Shown here: piece by piece, positions 21,727 to 29,672 of the stretch
Numbering within the stretch: position 1 is the first letter of the stretch
Layout: each line of letters begins with the position of its first letter
Assembly: GCF_019966535.1 (NCBI RefSeq)
Contig: NZ_JAIMID010000002.1
Location: 124,001-188,000 of the forward strand
Reading direction: 5' to 3'
Length of the DNA: 64,000 bases
Source: Mesobacterium pallidum
GTDB taxonomy: Bacteria; Pseudomonadota; Alphaproteobacteria; Rhodobacterales; Rhodobacteraceae
Notes under the pieces: model-generated
The model's database searches: none
What the model was told of the DNA's origin: nothing
Seen by the model: the letters and a program-made list of their open reading frames with translations, nothing else
Made by a program: the position numbers and the translations under genes

Positions 21727-24200
21727 GCGGTTGCTTCCGTGTAGCTGGCCGCGCCCGCCCGGTCGGCAAGGACCGGGCACACGAAGCGCAGGCGCAGCGC
21801 GTTGGTCAGCACAAAGACCGAGGACAGCGCCATGGCCCCGGCCCCCAGCATCGGCGAGAGCATCCAGCCGAACGCCGGGTAGAAGACGCCCGCCGCGACC
21901 GGGATCAGCAGCACGTTGTAGCCGAAGGCCCAGCCAAGGTTCTGGCGGATGTTGCGCAGCGTCGCGCGCGACAGGGCCACGGCGTTCACGACACCCTGGA
22001 TGGCGCCGGACATGAGCACAACGTCGGCGGTTTCCACGGCCACGTCAGTGCCGGTGCCGATGGCGAGGCCAACGTCGGCGGCGGCCAGGGCGGGGGCGTC
22101 GTTGATCCCGTCGCCGACGAAGGCGACCCGGCCCTGCGCCTGCAGGCCCTTGACGGCGTCGACCTTGCCCTCGGGCAGGACCTCGGCCACCACTTCGTCG
22201 ATGCCAAGCTGGCCTGCGATGGCACTCGCCGTCGCCCGGGTGTCGCCGGTGATCATCGCCACGCGCAGGCCCTGGGCCTTGAGCGCGGCAATGGCCTCCT
22301 TCGCGCCCGGCTTGACCGGGTCCGATACGCCCAGCACGCCCGCCAAAGCGCCATCGATGGCGACATAGAGCGGCGTGTGACCGGCGCCGACGAAAGCGGG
22401 CTCGGTCGCCGCGATGCCTTCGCGCACCATGTAGCGCAGCGCGCCGATGCGCACCTCGCGCCCGTCCACGCGGGCCGCGATGCCGTAGCCGGTGACCGAG
22501 GTGAAGCCTTCCACCACGCTGTCGCCCCCTTGCGGGGCCGCCGCCACCACGGCCCGCGCGACCGGATGCTCGGAAGCACTCTCGGCCGCCGCCGCGATGC
22601 GCAGCAGGGCGTCACGGGTCCAATCGCCGTGCAGCTCCACGTCGGTCAGTTCCGGCTTGCCCTGGGTCAGCGTGCCGGTCTTGTCGAAAGCGACGACCTC
22701 GACCCCCTCAAGTGCCTGCAGCGCGTCGCCTTTGCGGAACAGCACGCCCATCTCGGCCGCCCGCCCCGTGCCGACCATGATCGAGGTCGGCGTGGCAAGG
22801 CCCATGGCACAGGGGCAGGCGATGATCAGCACCGAAACCCCGGCGACCAGCGCATGGGTCAGCGCGGGTGCGGGGCCGAAGACCAGCCAGACAAGGACCG
22901 TCAGCAGCGCCAGCCCCATGACGGCGGGCACGAACCACAGGGTGATCCGGTCGACGAGGCCCTGGATCGGCAGCTTGGCGGCCTGGGCATCCTCGACCAT
23001 GTGGATGATGCGCGACAGCGTGGTGCCCGCGCCGACGGCCGTGGCCCGCACGGTCAGCGCACCCGCACCGTTCACCGTGCCGCCGGTGATGGCATCGCCC
23101 CGCCCCTTGCCGACCGGGATCGGTTCGCCCGTCAGCATGGATTCGTCGACGAAGCTTTGGCCGTCCAGCACCTCGGCATCGACCGGGACGCGGGTGCCGG
23201 GGCGGATCAGCAGGGTGTCACCCGTGGCCACGGTGTCGACCGGAACCTCGACCTGCGCGCCATCGCGCAGGACAATCGCCGTGTCGGGGCGCAGACCGAC
23301 GAGACGGCGGATCGCCTCGCCCGTGCGGCCCTTGGCGCGGGCCTCGAGCGTGCGACCCAGCAGGATCAGCACGACGATCACCGCCGCCGCCTCGAAATAG
23401 ACCGCGCGGGCGGTGTCGGGCAGCAGGCCGGGGGCAAAGGTCGCCACCGAGGAATAGCCGAAGGCCGCCAGCGTGCCGACGGCCACCAGCGCATTCATGT
23501 CGGGCGCGCCGCGCAAGAGCGCCGGAATGCCCTTTGCATAGAACAGCCGGCCCGGCCCGGCCAACACGATGGCGGTCAGGAGAAATTGCAGCACCCACGA
23601 GGTCTGCTGGCCGATGGTCGCCATGACCCAATGGTGGAACGGCGGATAGAGATGCCCGCCCATCTCGACCACGAAGACAGGCAGCGTCAGAGCGGCGGCC
23701 AGCCACATCTTGCGCGACAGCGCCTCCGCTTCGGCCGCCTTGCGGTCGGTGGTGGGCGCGTTGACCTCGGCATCGCGGGGCTTGGCCGGGTAGCCGATGG
23801 CCTGCGTCGCGGCCAAGAGGTCGGCCAGCGCCACCTGTCCGTCGAAATAGCGCACCCGCGCGGTTTCCGAGGCGAGGTTCACCGTCGCCTCCAGCACCCC
23901 CGGTACCGCGGCCAGCGCCTTGTCGACCCGGCCGACGCACGAGGCGCAGGACATGCCCTCGACCTCCAGCTCGACCTCGGCGATGCGGGCGGGGTAGCCT
24001 GCGGTCTCAAGCGCGGCGATCACGGCGCCTGCGTTTGCCGGGCCGTCAAACCGGACCTTTCCGCTCTCGCCAGCCAAGTTGACCGAGGCGTCGGTTACGC
24101 CCTCGATCCGGTCCAATGCGCGTTCGGCACGGCCCGCACAGGCGGCGCAGGACATGCCATCGATGTGGAAACTCAAGGTGGACGGGGCTGCGGCAGACAT
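21723..24200 (-). CDS. copA: Copper-exporting P1B-type ATPase CopA
   Basis: CopA pumps Cu(I) out of the cytoplasm. The 825-residue product has two N-terminal heavy-metal domains with CxxC at C18/C21 and C85/C88. It has eight predicted membrane helices and the actuator motif TGEP at 357-360. The ion-binding CPC is at 462-464, the phosphorylation motif DKTGT at 506-510, SEHP in the nucleotide domain, and [10 protein letters not shown] late. All catalytic residues are present. It starts at ATG 24200 with GAGAGGA upstream and follows a promoter with the 19-bp spacer used by MerR-family activators. It is followed by cueR and preceded by copZ. Confidence 0.96.
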   Translation of the reverse strand: MSAAAPSTLSFHIDGMSCAACAGRAERALDRIEGVTDASVNLAGESGKVRFDGPANAGAVIAALETAGYPARIAEVELEVEGMSCASCVGRVDKALAAVPGVLEATVNLASETARVRYFDGQVALADLLAATQAIGYPAKPRDAEVNAPTTDRKAAEAEALSRKMWLAAALTLPVFVVEMGGHLYPPFHHWVMATIGQQTSWVLQFLLTAIVLAGPGRLFYAKGIPALLRGAPDMNALVAVGTLAAFGYSSVATFAPGLLPDTARAVYFEAAAVIVVLILLGRTLEARAKGRTGEAIRRLVGLRPDTAIVLRDGAQVEVPVDTVATGDTLLIRPGTRVPVDAEVLDGQSFVDESMLTGEPIPVGKGRGDAITGGTVNGAGALTVRATAVGAGTTLSRIIHMVEDAQAAKLPIQGLVDRITLWFVPAVMGLALLTVLVWLVFGPAPALTHALVAGVSVLIIACPCAMGLATPTSIMVGTGRAAEMGVLFRKGDALQALEGVEVVAFDKTGTLTQGKPELTDVELHGDWTRDALLRIAAAAESASEHPVARAVVAAAPQGGDSVVEGFTSVTGYGIAARVDGREVRIGALRYMVREGIAATEPAFVGAGHTPLYVAIDGALAGVLGVSDPVKPGAKEAIAALKAQGLRVAMITGDTRATASAIAGQLGIDEVVAEVLPEGKVDAVKGLQAQGRVAFVGDGINDAPALAAADVGLAIGTGTDVAVETADVVLMSGAIQGVVNAVALSRATLRNIRQNLGWAFGYNVLLIPVAAGVFYPAFGWMLSPMLGAGAMALSSVFVLTNALRLRFVCPVLADRAGAASYTEATA

Positions 24201-24233
24201 GGGGAATCCTCTCAGAATCGGTTCTCCCGATAC

Positions 24234-24264
24234 CAGATAAGGTTTCCACTTACTGGAAGGTCAA
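24234..24264 (-). promoter_or_regulatory. CueR-type copA promoter with 19-bp spacer
   Basis: On the minus strand the -35 TTGACC (24264-24259) and -10 TATCTG (24239-24234) are 19 bp apart, the overlong spacing typical of MerR-family targets. The spacer holds the dyad CTTCC ... GGAA, closely resembling the E. coli copA promoter. The -10 is 34 bp before the copA start. Confidence 0.8.
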
Positions 24265-24287
24265 GGGCCGTTTGCGATCTTTCCCGC

Positions 24288-24500
24288 TCAGGCAGGCTGG
24301 CCGGTGTAGCCCTCTTCCGCAAGCGCGGCGATCAGCGCGCCCGTGTCGGCCCCGTCATGAGTCACCACGGCCCGGCCGGGATCAAGCGTCACCGCGGCTG
24401 ATCGCACGCCCGCGACGCCGGTCAGCGCCGAGGTCGCATGTTTCACGCAGTTCCCGCAGGTCATGCCGGTCACGGTGAGGGTCAGGGTTTCAAGCGCCAT
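24288..24500 (-). CDS. copZ: Copper chaperone CopZ-like protein
   Basis: This 70-residue heavy-metal-associated domain protein has the motif GMTCGNCVKH, whose CxxC binds Cu(I). It would hand copper to the CopA heavy-metal domains. It is the full length of a typical Atx1/CopZ fold. It lies 87 bp upstream of copA on the same strand. The copA promoter is in that gap, so copZ is probably transcribed from its own start. Confidence 0.9.
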   Translation of the reverse strand: MALETLTLTVTGMTCGNCVKHATSALTGVAGVRSAAVTLDPGRAVVTHDGADTGALIAALAEEGYTGQPA

Positions 24501-24560
24501 CTTTCGCTCCTACATTCTGTCGCCAAGGATGTGGCGCCGCGTCGCGCGCGGCGCAAGAGG

Positions 24561-25988
24561 TCACACGCCCAGCGACGCCTCGGGGACCACGTCGAGGCCC
24601 CGCGCCTCGGACCGGTGATGCACCCAGTTCAGCGTGTCGCGCAGGCGCACGACGCTGCCGACGATGATGACCGCCGGGCCCTTGATCTGCTGATCGGCCA
24701 CGGCGCCCTCGATATCCGCCAGCGTGCCGGTCGCGACCTTCTGCGTCGGCAGGGTGCCGTTCTCGATCACCGCGACGGGCATGTCGGCGGGCACGCCCCG
24801 GGTCAGGAAGCCGTCGATCAGCGCCGGCAGGTTGCCCAGCCCCATGTAGATCGCCGCCGTCTGGCCCTTGCGGATCAGCACTTGCCAGTCGAGCTCGAGC
24901 ATCCCGTCCTTGCCATGGCCGGTGACAAAGACCGCCGATTGCGCGTGGTCGCGATGGGTCAGCGGGATGCCCGCATAGGCGCCGCAGCCGGCGGCCGCCG
25001 TGATCCCCGGTACCACCTGAAAGCCGATCCCGGCCTCGGCCAGCCGCGCGATCTCTTCGCCGCCACGGCCAAAGATGAAGGGATCGCCCCCCTTGAGGCG
25101 CAGCACCCGGTTGCCCTCCTGCGCCAGCCGCACGAGCATCTCGGAAATGCCCTCCTGCGGGACGGCATGGTCCGCGCGGCGCTTGCCAACATAGACCCGT
25201 TTCGCGTCGGGGCTGACGAGGTCCATGATCGCCGGGCTCACCAGCGCATCATAGAGCACCACGTCGGCGCGCTGCATCAGGCGCAGCGCCTTGAAGGTCA
25301 GAAGGTCCGGATCGCCCGGCCCCGCGCCGACCAGGTAGACCTCGCCCTGCGCCGGGGTGCCCTCTCCGGCGCCCAGTTCCATGGCGATCTGCTGCTCGGC
25401 CCGCATCTCGTCGCCCGCCAGGAAGAAATCGCCCGCCGGCCCCTCGATCAGCCCCTCGTAGAAACGGCGACGGCGCTTGCCGTCGGGGATCGCGGCGGCG
25501 ATCTGGTCCTTGAACCGTCCCATGAAGGCGCCCAGCGCGCCGAAACCGCGCGGCAGCGTCGCCTCGATCCGGGCGCGCAGGATGCGGGCGATGGGCGGGG
25601 CCGCGCCGCCGGTGGTGATCGCCACGGTGATCGGCGCGCGGTCGACGATCGACGGGACGACAAAATCGCCCGCCTCGGTGATGTCGGCGATGTTGCTGAG
25701 GACCCCCGCGACCTTGGCCGAGGCGCGCAGCGCCGCGTCCCGCTCCGGATCGCGCGAGGCGCCATAGGCCAGCACGCAGCCGACCAGGTCGCCCGGCTCG
25801 GCCGCCCGCGCAACCCGCGTCACCGCCCCACGCAGCGCCTGCACCTCGGGGCCCGGGTCCGAGTCGCAGATGACCACCTCGCCCCCCGCCTCGAGCACGC
25901 GCGCCGCGCGGCGCGCCGCGACGGCCGTGCCGCCATCGATGAGCACTTTTCTGCCCTTGAGATCGAGGAAAATCGGCAGGTAATCCAT
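24561..25988 (-). CDS. cysG: Siroheme synthase CysG (uroporphyrin-III methyltransferase / precorrin-2 dehydrogenase / ferrochelatase)
   Basis: The 475-residue bifunctional protein makes siroheme for sulfite and nitrite reductases. The N-terminal half is the NAD-dependent dehydrogenase/chelatase (MDYLPIFLDLKGRKVLIDGG, then VLSNIADITEAGDFVVPS and ITTGGAAPPIARILRARIE). The C-terminal half is the SAM-dependent methyltransferase (VYLVGAGPGDPDLLTFKAL, LKGGDPFIFGRGGEE, VVPGITAAAGC). The ATG at 25988 has AAGGAGA six bases upstream. The frame is open much further, but that part is antisense to the neighbouring gene. It is divergent from the TrpD2-like gene. Confidence 0.95.
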   Translation of the reverse strand: MDYLPIFLDLKGRKVLIDGGTAVAARRAARVLEAGGEVVICDSDPGPEVQALRGAVTRVARAAEPGDLVGCVLAYGASRDPERDAALRASAKVAGVLSNIADITEAGDFVVPSIVDRAPITVAITTGGAAPPIARILRARIEATLPRGFGALGAFMGRFKDQIAAAIPDGKRRRRFYEGLIEGPAGDFFLAGDEMRAEQQIAMELGAGEGTPAQGEVYLVGAGPGDPDLLTFKALRLMQRADVVLYDALVSPAIMDLVSPDAKRVYVGKRRADHAVPQEGISEMLVRLAQEGNRVLRLKGGDPFIFGRGGEEIARLAEAGIGFQVVPGITAAAGCGAYAGIPLTHRDHAQSAVFVTGHGKDGMLELDWQVLIRKGQTAAIYMGLGNLPALIDGFLTRGVPADMPVAVIENGTLPTQKVATGTLADIEGAVADQQIKGPAVIIVGSVVRLRDTLNWVHHRSEARGLDVVPEASLGV

Positions 25989-26105
25989 GGTCTTCTCCTT
26001 TGCCCGGCAACAATCGCAGGCAACCCCGGCGCTTGTCCACCGATTGCGCCAAAGTGGCAAGAGATCGCCTTTGCCCCGGCGCGCGAAGCGGCCTATCCTG
26101 TGACC

Positions 26106-27113
26106 ATGCTCAGTGAACCTCACCCCTTTGCCCAATTCGTCGCCATCCTCGGGCGCGGCAAGACCAAGCAGCGCCACCTGACCCGGGCCGAGGCCCGCGA
26201 GTCGATGGCGATGATCCTGCGCGGCGAAGCCCTGCCCGAACAGATCGGCGCCTATCTCATGCTGCTCCGCCTCAAGGAGGAGAGCCCCGAAGAGATCGCC
26301 GGTTTCGTCGACGGCACGCGGGACACGTTCCGCAAGCCGCCCGATGCGCCGCTGGTCGATCTGGACTGGTCGTCCTATGCCGGCAAGCGCACGCAGCTGC
26401 CGTGGTTCCTGCTGTCGGTGCTGGCGCTGGTCGGTGCGGGCCACCGGGTCTGCCTGCACGGGACCGAAGGCCACACCGCCGGGCGGCTTTACACCCGCGA
26501 CGTGCTGACCGCGCTGGGGCTGCCGGTCTCGACTTCGCTTGGTGAGGCCGGGGCACAGATCAAGGCACAGGGCTTCTCTTACCTGCCGCTCGAGGCGATG
26601 AGCCCCAAGCTGCGCGAACTGATCGAGCTGCGGCCCATCCTTGGCCTGCGGTCCCCGGTGCATTCGTTCTCGCGCCTTTTGAACCCGTTCGACGCGCCGG
26701 CGGTGATGCAGGGGATCTTCCACCGCGGCTTCATGGACATCCACGCGGGCGCGGCGCAGGCGCTGGCGATCCATCGTTGCGCCGTGTTCCGCGGCGAAGG
26801 CGGCGAGATCGAGCGTCGGCCCAACAAGCCGGTCGAGGTCTGGACCACGGAAGGCACCGCCGATGCCCGGGTCGAGACCTGGCCCGCCCTGCTGCCGAAC
26901 GGCCATGCCCCGGCGGAGGAAGAGATGGACCCGGCCCTGTTGCTCGGCGTCTGGCGCGGCGAGATCACCCATGCCTACGGCGAGGCGGCGGCCATCGGCA
27001 CGCTGGCCATGGCGCTGCGCTGCATGGGTCTGACGCGGTCGATCGTCGACGCCGAGGCGCAGGCGCGCGGGCTCTGGCAGGCGCGCGACCGGGCGCGGTT
27101 GGTGGCGGCCTGA
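26106..27113 (+). CDS. TrpD2/YbiB-like glycosyl transferase family protein
   Basis: The 335-residue protein has the anthranilate phosphoribosyltransferase fold: an N-terminal helical domain (LTRAEARESMAMILRGEALPEQIGAYLMLLR) and a C-terminal phosphoribosyl-binding-like domain. The true TrpD signature GTGGD is absent (LHGTEGHTAGRLYTRD stands near its place). This points to the TrpD2/YbiB group, which binds nucleic acid and is not a tryptophan enzyme. The ATG at 26106 lies 117 bp from the divergent cysG start. TrpD2 proteins elsewhere are linked to DNA damage responses; its role here is open. Confidence 0.78.
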   Translation: MLSEPHPFAQFVAILGRGKTKQRHLTRAEARESMAMILRGEALPEQIGAYLMLLRLKEESPEEIAGFVDGTRDTFRKPPDAPLVDLDWSSYAGKRTQLPWFLLSVLALVGAGHRVCLHGTEGHTAGRLYTRDVLTALGLPVSTSLGEAGAQIKAQGFSYLPLEAMSPKLRELIELRPILGLRSPVHSFSRLLNPFDAPAVMQGIFHRGFMDIHAGAAQALAIHRCAVFRGEGGEIERRPNKPVEVWTTEGTADARVETWPALLPNGHAPAEEEMDPALLLGVWRGEITHAYGEAAAIGTLAMALRCMGLTRSIVDAEAQARGLWQARDRARLVAA

Positions 27114-27402
27114 GGGGTTAGAAAGTCCCACAGATCGCGCAGTGCGCAACCTCAACGACGCGCGCTGAGCTGAGAGCGCGCGATTCTGCGGCATGGCCTC
27201 GCAATGCGGAGCCGTGCAAGGGCCAGTCCGCGGGGTGGCGCTGAAACGCTTGAACGGGGCACTTTATCCCCGCCAAGTCCGAACGACCTCTCCCGGTGGG
27301 CGAGACGGTTGCCAAGCGCCAGCCCGGTGGGGCGGACTGGCGCTCGCGCGGCGGCCTTCGGCCTTGATTCCGCACGGGGTGCATCGTCACCAAGGCAGGA
27401 CA
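27114..27402. other. 289-bp non-coding gap with several inverted repeats
   Basis: No gene is supported. One stem is GCGCGCT/AGCGCGC (27160-27181). Another is AGCGCCA/TGGCGCT (27315-27344). A long-range pair is CCAGTCCGC (27223-27231) with GCGGACTGG (27332-27340). The fold is compact, lies between converging genes, and could be a terminator array or a structured RNA. Confidence 0.4.
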
Positions 27403-28305
27403 TCAGACCTTGGCCGGCCCACGCCCGTAGTACAGCGCCTGCACATGCTCGGCCTGGGCAAAGAACAGCCAGCGCGCGGCCAGCAGCCCGGCCACATGGC
27501 TCGGCACCGCGACCAGTGCCAACGCATGCCCGGCCGGGAAGGCCAGCAGCAGCACCGCCGGCAGCGCGCACATCAGCCCCAGCGCAATCCAGCGCAGTTT
27601 CAGCGCATGTTTGCGCGCCACCCGGAACCCCATCTCGCGCAGCAGGTAATTCTCGCCCGCATGCGGCGGCTCGAGCAGGCGGACGCGGCCGATGGGGCCG
27701 AGGCCGGTGGCCGTCTCCATCGTGCTGCCCGCTTCGGCAAAACGCGTGTCGCCCTTGATCCAGGCGGCGATCTGAACGGCGCCGAGCACAAGCATCAGCA
27801 CACCCGCAAGCCGGACCTGCCCCGCCAGCAGCGCCCCGCCGGCCAGCGCGTTCGACAGGAACAGCGCCGGGGTCAGCCGCATGTTCCAACGCGGCACCGC
27901 CCGCAGCTGGGTGTAGATCATCGCCGTGCAAAGCACCGTGCCGAGGCTCAGCACCGCGCCCAGCCAGCCGACCGGGCCCAGCCAGAGCGCCTGCCCCGGC
28001 GCCTCGAGCAGCATCCGGCCCAGCGCCACGGGCGCCACGATCAGCAGGGCCGCGACCGACAAGACTCCTTCGCGCGATAGCCAGGAGGTGCGCCATTGCG
28101 AGAAGGCCTTCACCGCGTTCTTCGGGTTGGCGAGGTGGAAGACCGAGGCCAGAAGCCCCCCCACCGCCAGCGCATAGCCGATGAAGAAGAAGGCAAAGGC
28201 CACCCAGCCGGAGACATCCGGCATCCCGAGCCCGAGAAAGGCCAAGAGCCCGAAGCCGAGCCCGGAAAAGGCGGTGAAGAAGATGACGGAAGGCGCCGGA
28301 TGCAT
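27403..28305 (-). CDS. soeC: Sulfite dehydrogenase membrane anchor subunit SoeC (DmsC family)
   Basis: This 300-residue membrane protein of the DmsC/SoeC family has eight or so hydrophobic helices. It starts MHPAPSVIFFTAFSGLGFG and includes VFHLANPKNAVKAFSQWRTSWLSREG, the family signature. It anchors the catalytic and iron-sulfur subunits and passes electrons to the quinone pool. It starts one base after the soeB stop. Downstream is a 289-bp non-coding gap. Assignment to SoeC rather than DmsC follows from the catalytic subunit lacking a Tat signal. Confidence 0.85.
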   Translation of the reverse strand: MHPAPSVIFFTAFSGLGFGLLAFLGLGMPDVSGWVAFAFFFIGYALAVGGLLASVFHLANPKNAVKAFSQWRTSWLSREGVLSVAALLIVAPVALGRMLLEAPGQALWLGPVGWLGAVLSLGTVLCTAMIYTQLRAVPRWNMRLTPALFLSNALAGGALLAGQVRLAGVLMLVLGAVQIAAWIKGDTRFAEAGSTMETATGLGPIGRVRLLEPPHAGENYLLREMGFRVARKHALKLRWIALGLMCALPAVLLLAFPAGHALALVAVPSHVAGLLAARWLFFAQAEHVQALYYGRGPAKV

Positions 28306-28306
28306 G

Positions 28307-29035
28307 TCAAAGCGCCCCCAGCGCGCGGTCGATCCAGGCCAGCAGGCCCTTCGGCTCTTCGGCCACGGGCTCAAGCTGCGCTTCGACGCTGCCCTTGAGG
28401 CGGGGCGGCAGGTACTTGTTCACGGGGCGTGTGCCCTGTTCGGGCATCAGGTCCATGCCGCCCCGCGCGGCCACCAGCCGCGAGACGTTGCTCTCGGGGT
28501 CCGCGAAATCACCGAAATGCCGCGCGCCGGCCGGGCAGGTGCGCACGCAGGCGGGGACGCGGTCTACTTCGGGGATGTTGTCGTTGTAGATCCGGTCGAT
28601 GCAGAGCGTGCATTTCTTCATCACGCCGGCCGCCAGGTCCAGCTCGCGCGCGCCATAGGGGCAGGCCCAGGCGCAGAGGCCGCAGCCCATGCAATCGCCC
28701 TCGTCCACCAGCACGATCCCGTCCTCGGTGCGCTTGTAGCTGGCACCGGTGGGGCAGACGGTGACGCAGGGCGCGTCCTCGCAATGCAGGCAGGATTTCG
28801 GGAAATGGGTGACCTGGGCGCATCCGCTCTCGGGCTGCACCTCGAAGCTGTGCACGCGGTTGAGGAAGGTGCCCGACGGGTCCGCGCCGTAGGGGTCCTG
28901 GTCGGACAGCGGCGCGCCATGGCCGGAAGTGTTCCATTCCTTGCAATTGACCACGCAGGCGTGGCAACCGACGCAGGTATCCAGGTCGATGACGAGGCCC
29001 AGCTTGGCCTCGGTGCGGTCGGGAAGGCCGGTCAT
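28307..29035 (-). CDS. soeB: Sulfite dehydrogenase iron-sulfur subunit SoeB (DmsB family)
   Basis: This 242-residue ferredoxin-like subunit has four Cys clusters typical of DmsB/SoeB/PsrB proteins. The clusters are CVGCHACVVNC, CLHCEDAPCVTVC, CMGCGLCAWAC and the pair CTLC ... CVRTC. These would bind four 4Fe-4S centres carrying electrons from the molybdenum subunit to the anchor. There is no signal peptide. The ATG at 29035 was chosen because it starts the conserved region; the upstream frame has no family similarity. It lies 16 bp after the stop of the DUF6882-like gene and one base before soeC. Confidence 0.92.
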   Translation of the reverse strand: MTGLPDRTEAKLGLVIDLDTCVGCHACVVNCKEWNTSGHGAPLSDQDPYGADPSGTFLNRVHSFEVQPESGCAQVTHFPKSCLHCEDAPCVTVCPTGASYKRTEDGIVLVDEGDCMGCGLCAWACPYGARELDLAAGVMKKCTLCIDRIYNDNIPEVDRVPACVRTCPAGARHFGDFADPESNVSRLVAARGGMDLMPEQGTRPVNKYLPPRLKGSVEAQLEPVAEEPKGLLAWIDRALGAL

Positions 29036-29051
29036 GCCCGGCCCCCGCGGC

Positions 29052-29588
29052 TCAGTGCACCCAGGCGAGCGGCCCGATGGCAAAGAACAGCCGCACCTTG
29101 CCGTTCACCGGCGCGGAATAGACCATGGGCCGCCCCGCCAGCCGGGCGGCGATGTTGGTCAGGTGCCAGGCTTCCTCGATCGGGACGGCAAGCATCCTTT
29201 CGGTCAGCGGCTGAAAGCCATGCGCCCGGCCATAGGCGCGCGCCGTATCGGCCGCCTGGCGCGTTTCGATGGTGATATGCGTCTCGGGCAGCGCCCAGCC
29301 CCACATCCAGCTGCCCGACCCCTCGATCCAGGAGCCGATGATGTCGAAGCCCGCCCGGCAGCGCGCCCCGTCGGCATGGGTAAAGGTAAACAGCCCCGCC
29401 TCCACGTCCATGTCCCAGCGCCCGCCGGGGTCCGAGATGCGGAAGGCGTCGTAAAGCGCCACGCTGCTGTCGGTCACCTCGGTGCAGGCGTCGCGCAACA
29501 GCGCGGTGAAATCGGCGGGTTGCGGGGCCAGCACCGGTTCTGTCCCGTCCGGCGCGAGGTAGATCGCATTCGCCCCGTGATTGCACAT
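29052..29588 (-). CDS. DUF6882-like protein inserted in the soe operon
   Basis: This 178-residue soluble protein is of unknown function, with a characteristic segment GSWIEGSGSWMWGWALPE. An N-terminal part contains MDVEAGLFTFTHADGARCRAGF. It resembles the DUF6882 family. It has no signal peptide, membrane helix or metal motif that I can recognise. It lies between soeA (84 bp after its stop) and soeB (16 bp before its start), all on one strand. It could be an assembly factor, sensor or passenger; nothing in the sequence decides this. Confidence 0.72.
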   Translation of the reverse strand: MCNHGANAIYLAPDGTEPVLAPQPADFTALLRDACTEVTDSSVALYDAFRISDPGGRWDMDVEAGLFTFTHADGARCRAGFDIIGSWIEGSGSWMWGWALPETHITIETRQAADTARAYGRAHGFQPLTERMLAVPIEEAWHLTNIAARLAGRPMVYSAPVNGKVRLFFAIGPLAWVH

Positions 29589-29672
29589 GGTCCTGCCCTC
29601 CGTCTGTTCGTTGGACGTCAGTCATGCCACGAATTGGTGAATCCTTTATGGCCGCGCCAAGGATTTTCCGGG

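Noticed and set aside
21705..24401. Plus-strand open frame opposite copA
   Set aside because: CopA has every catalytic motif on the minus strand; the plus-strand product is low-complexity His/Arg/Gln-rich.
26106..27113. Anthranilate phosphoribosyltransferase (trpD) of tryptophan synthesis
   Set aside because: The GTGGD signature is absent and no trp genes are adjacent; the TrpD2/YbiB group fits better.
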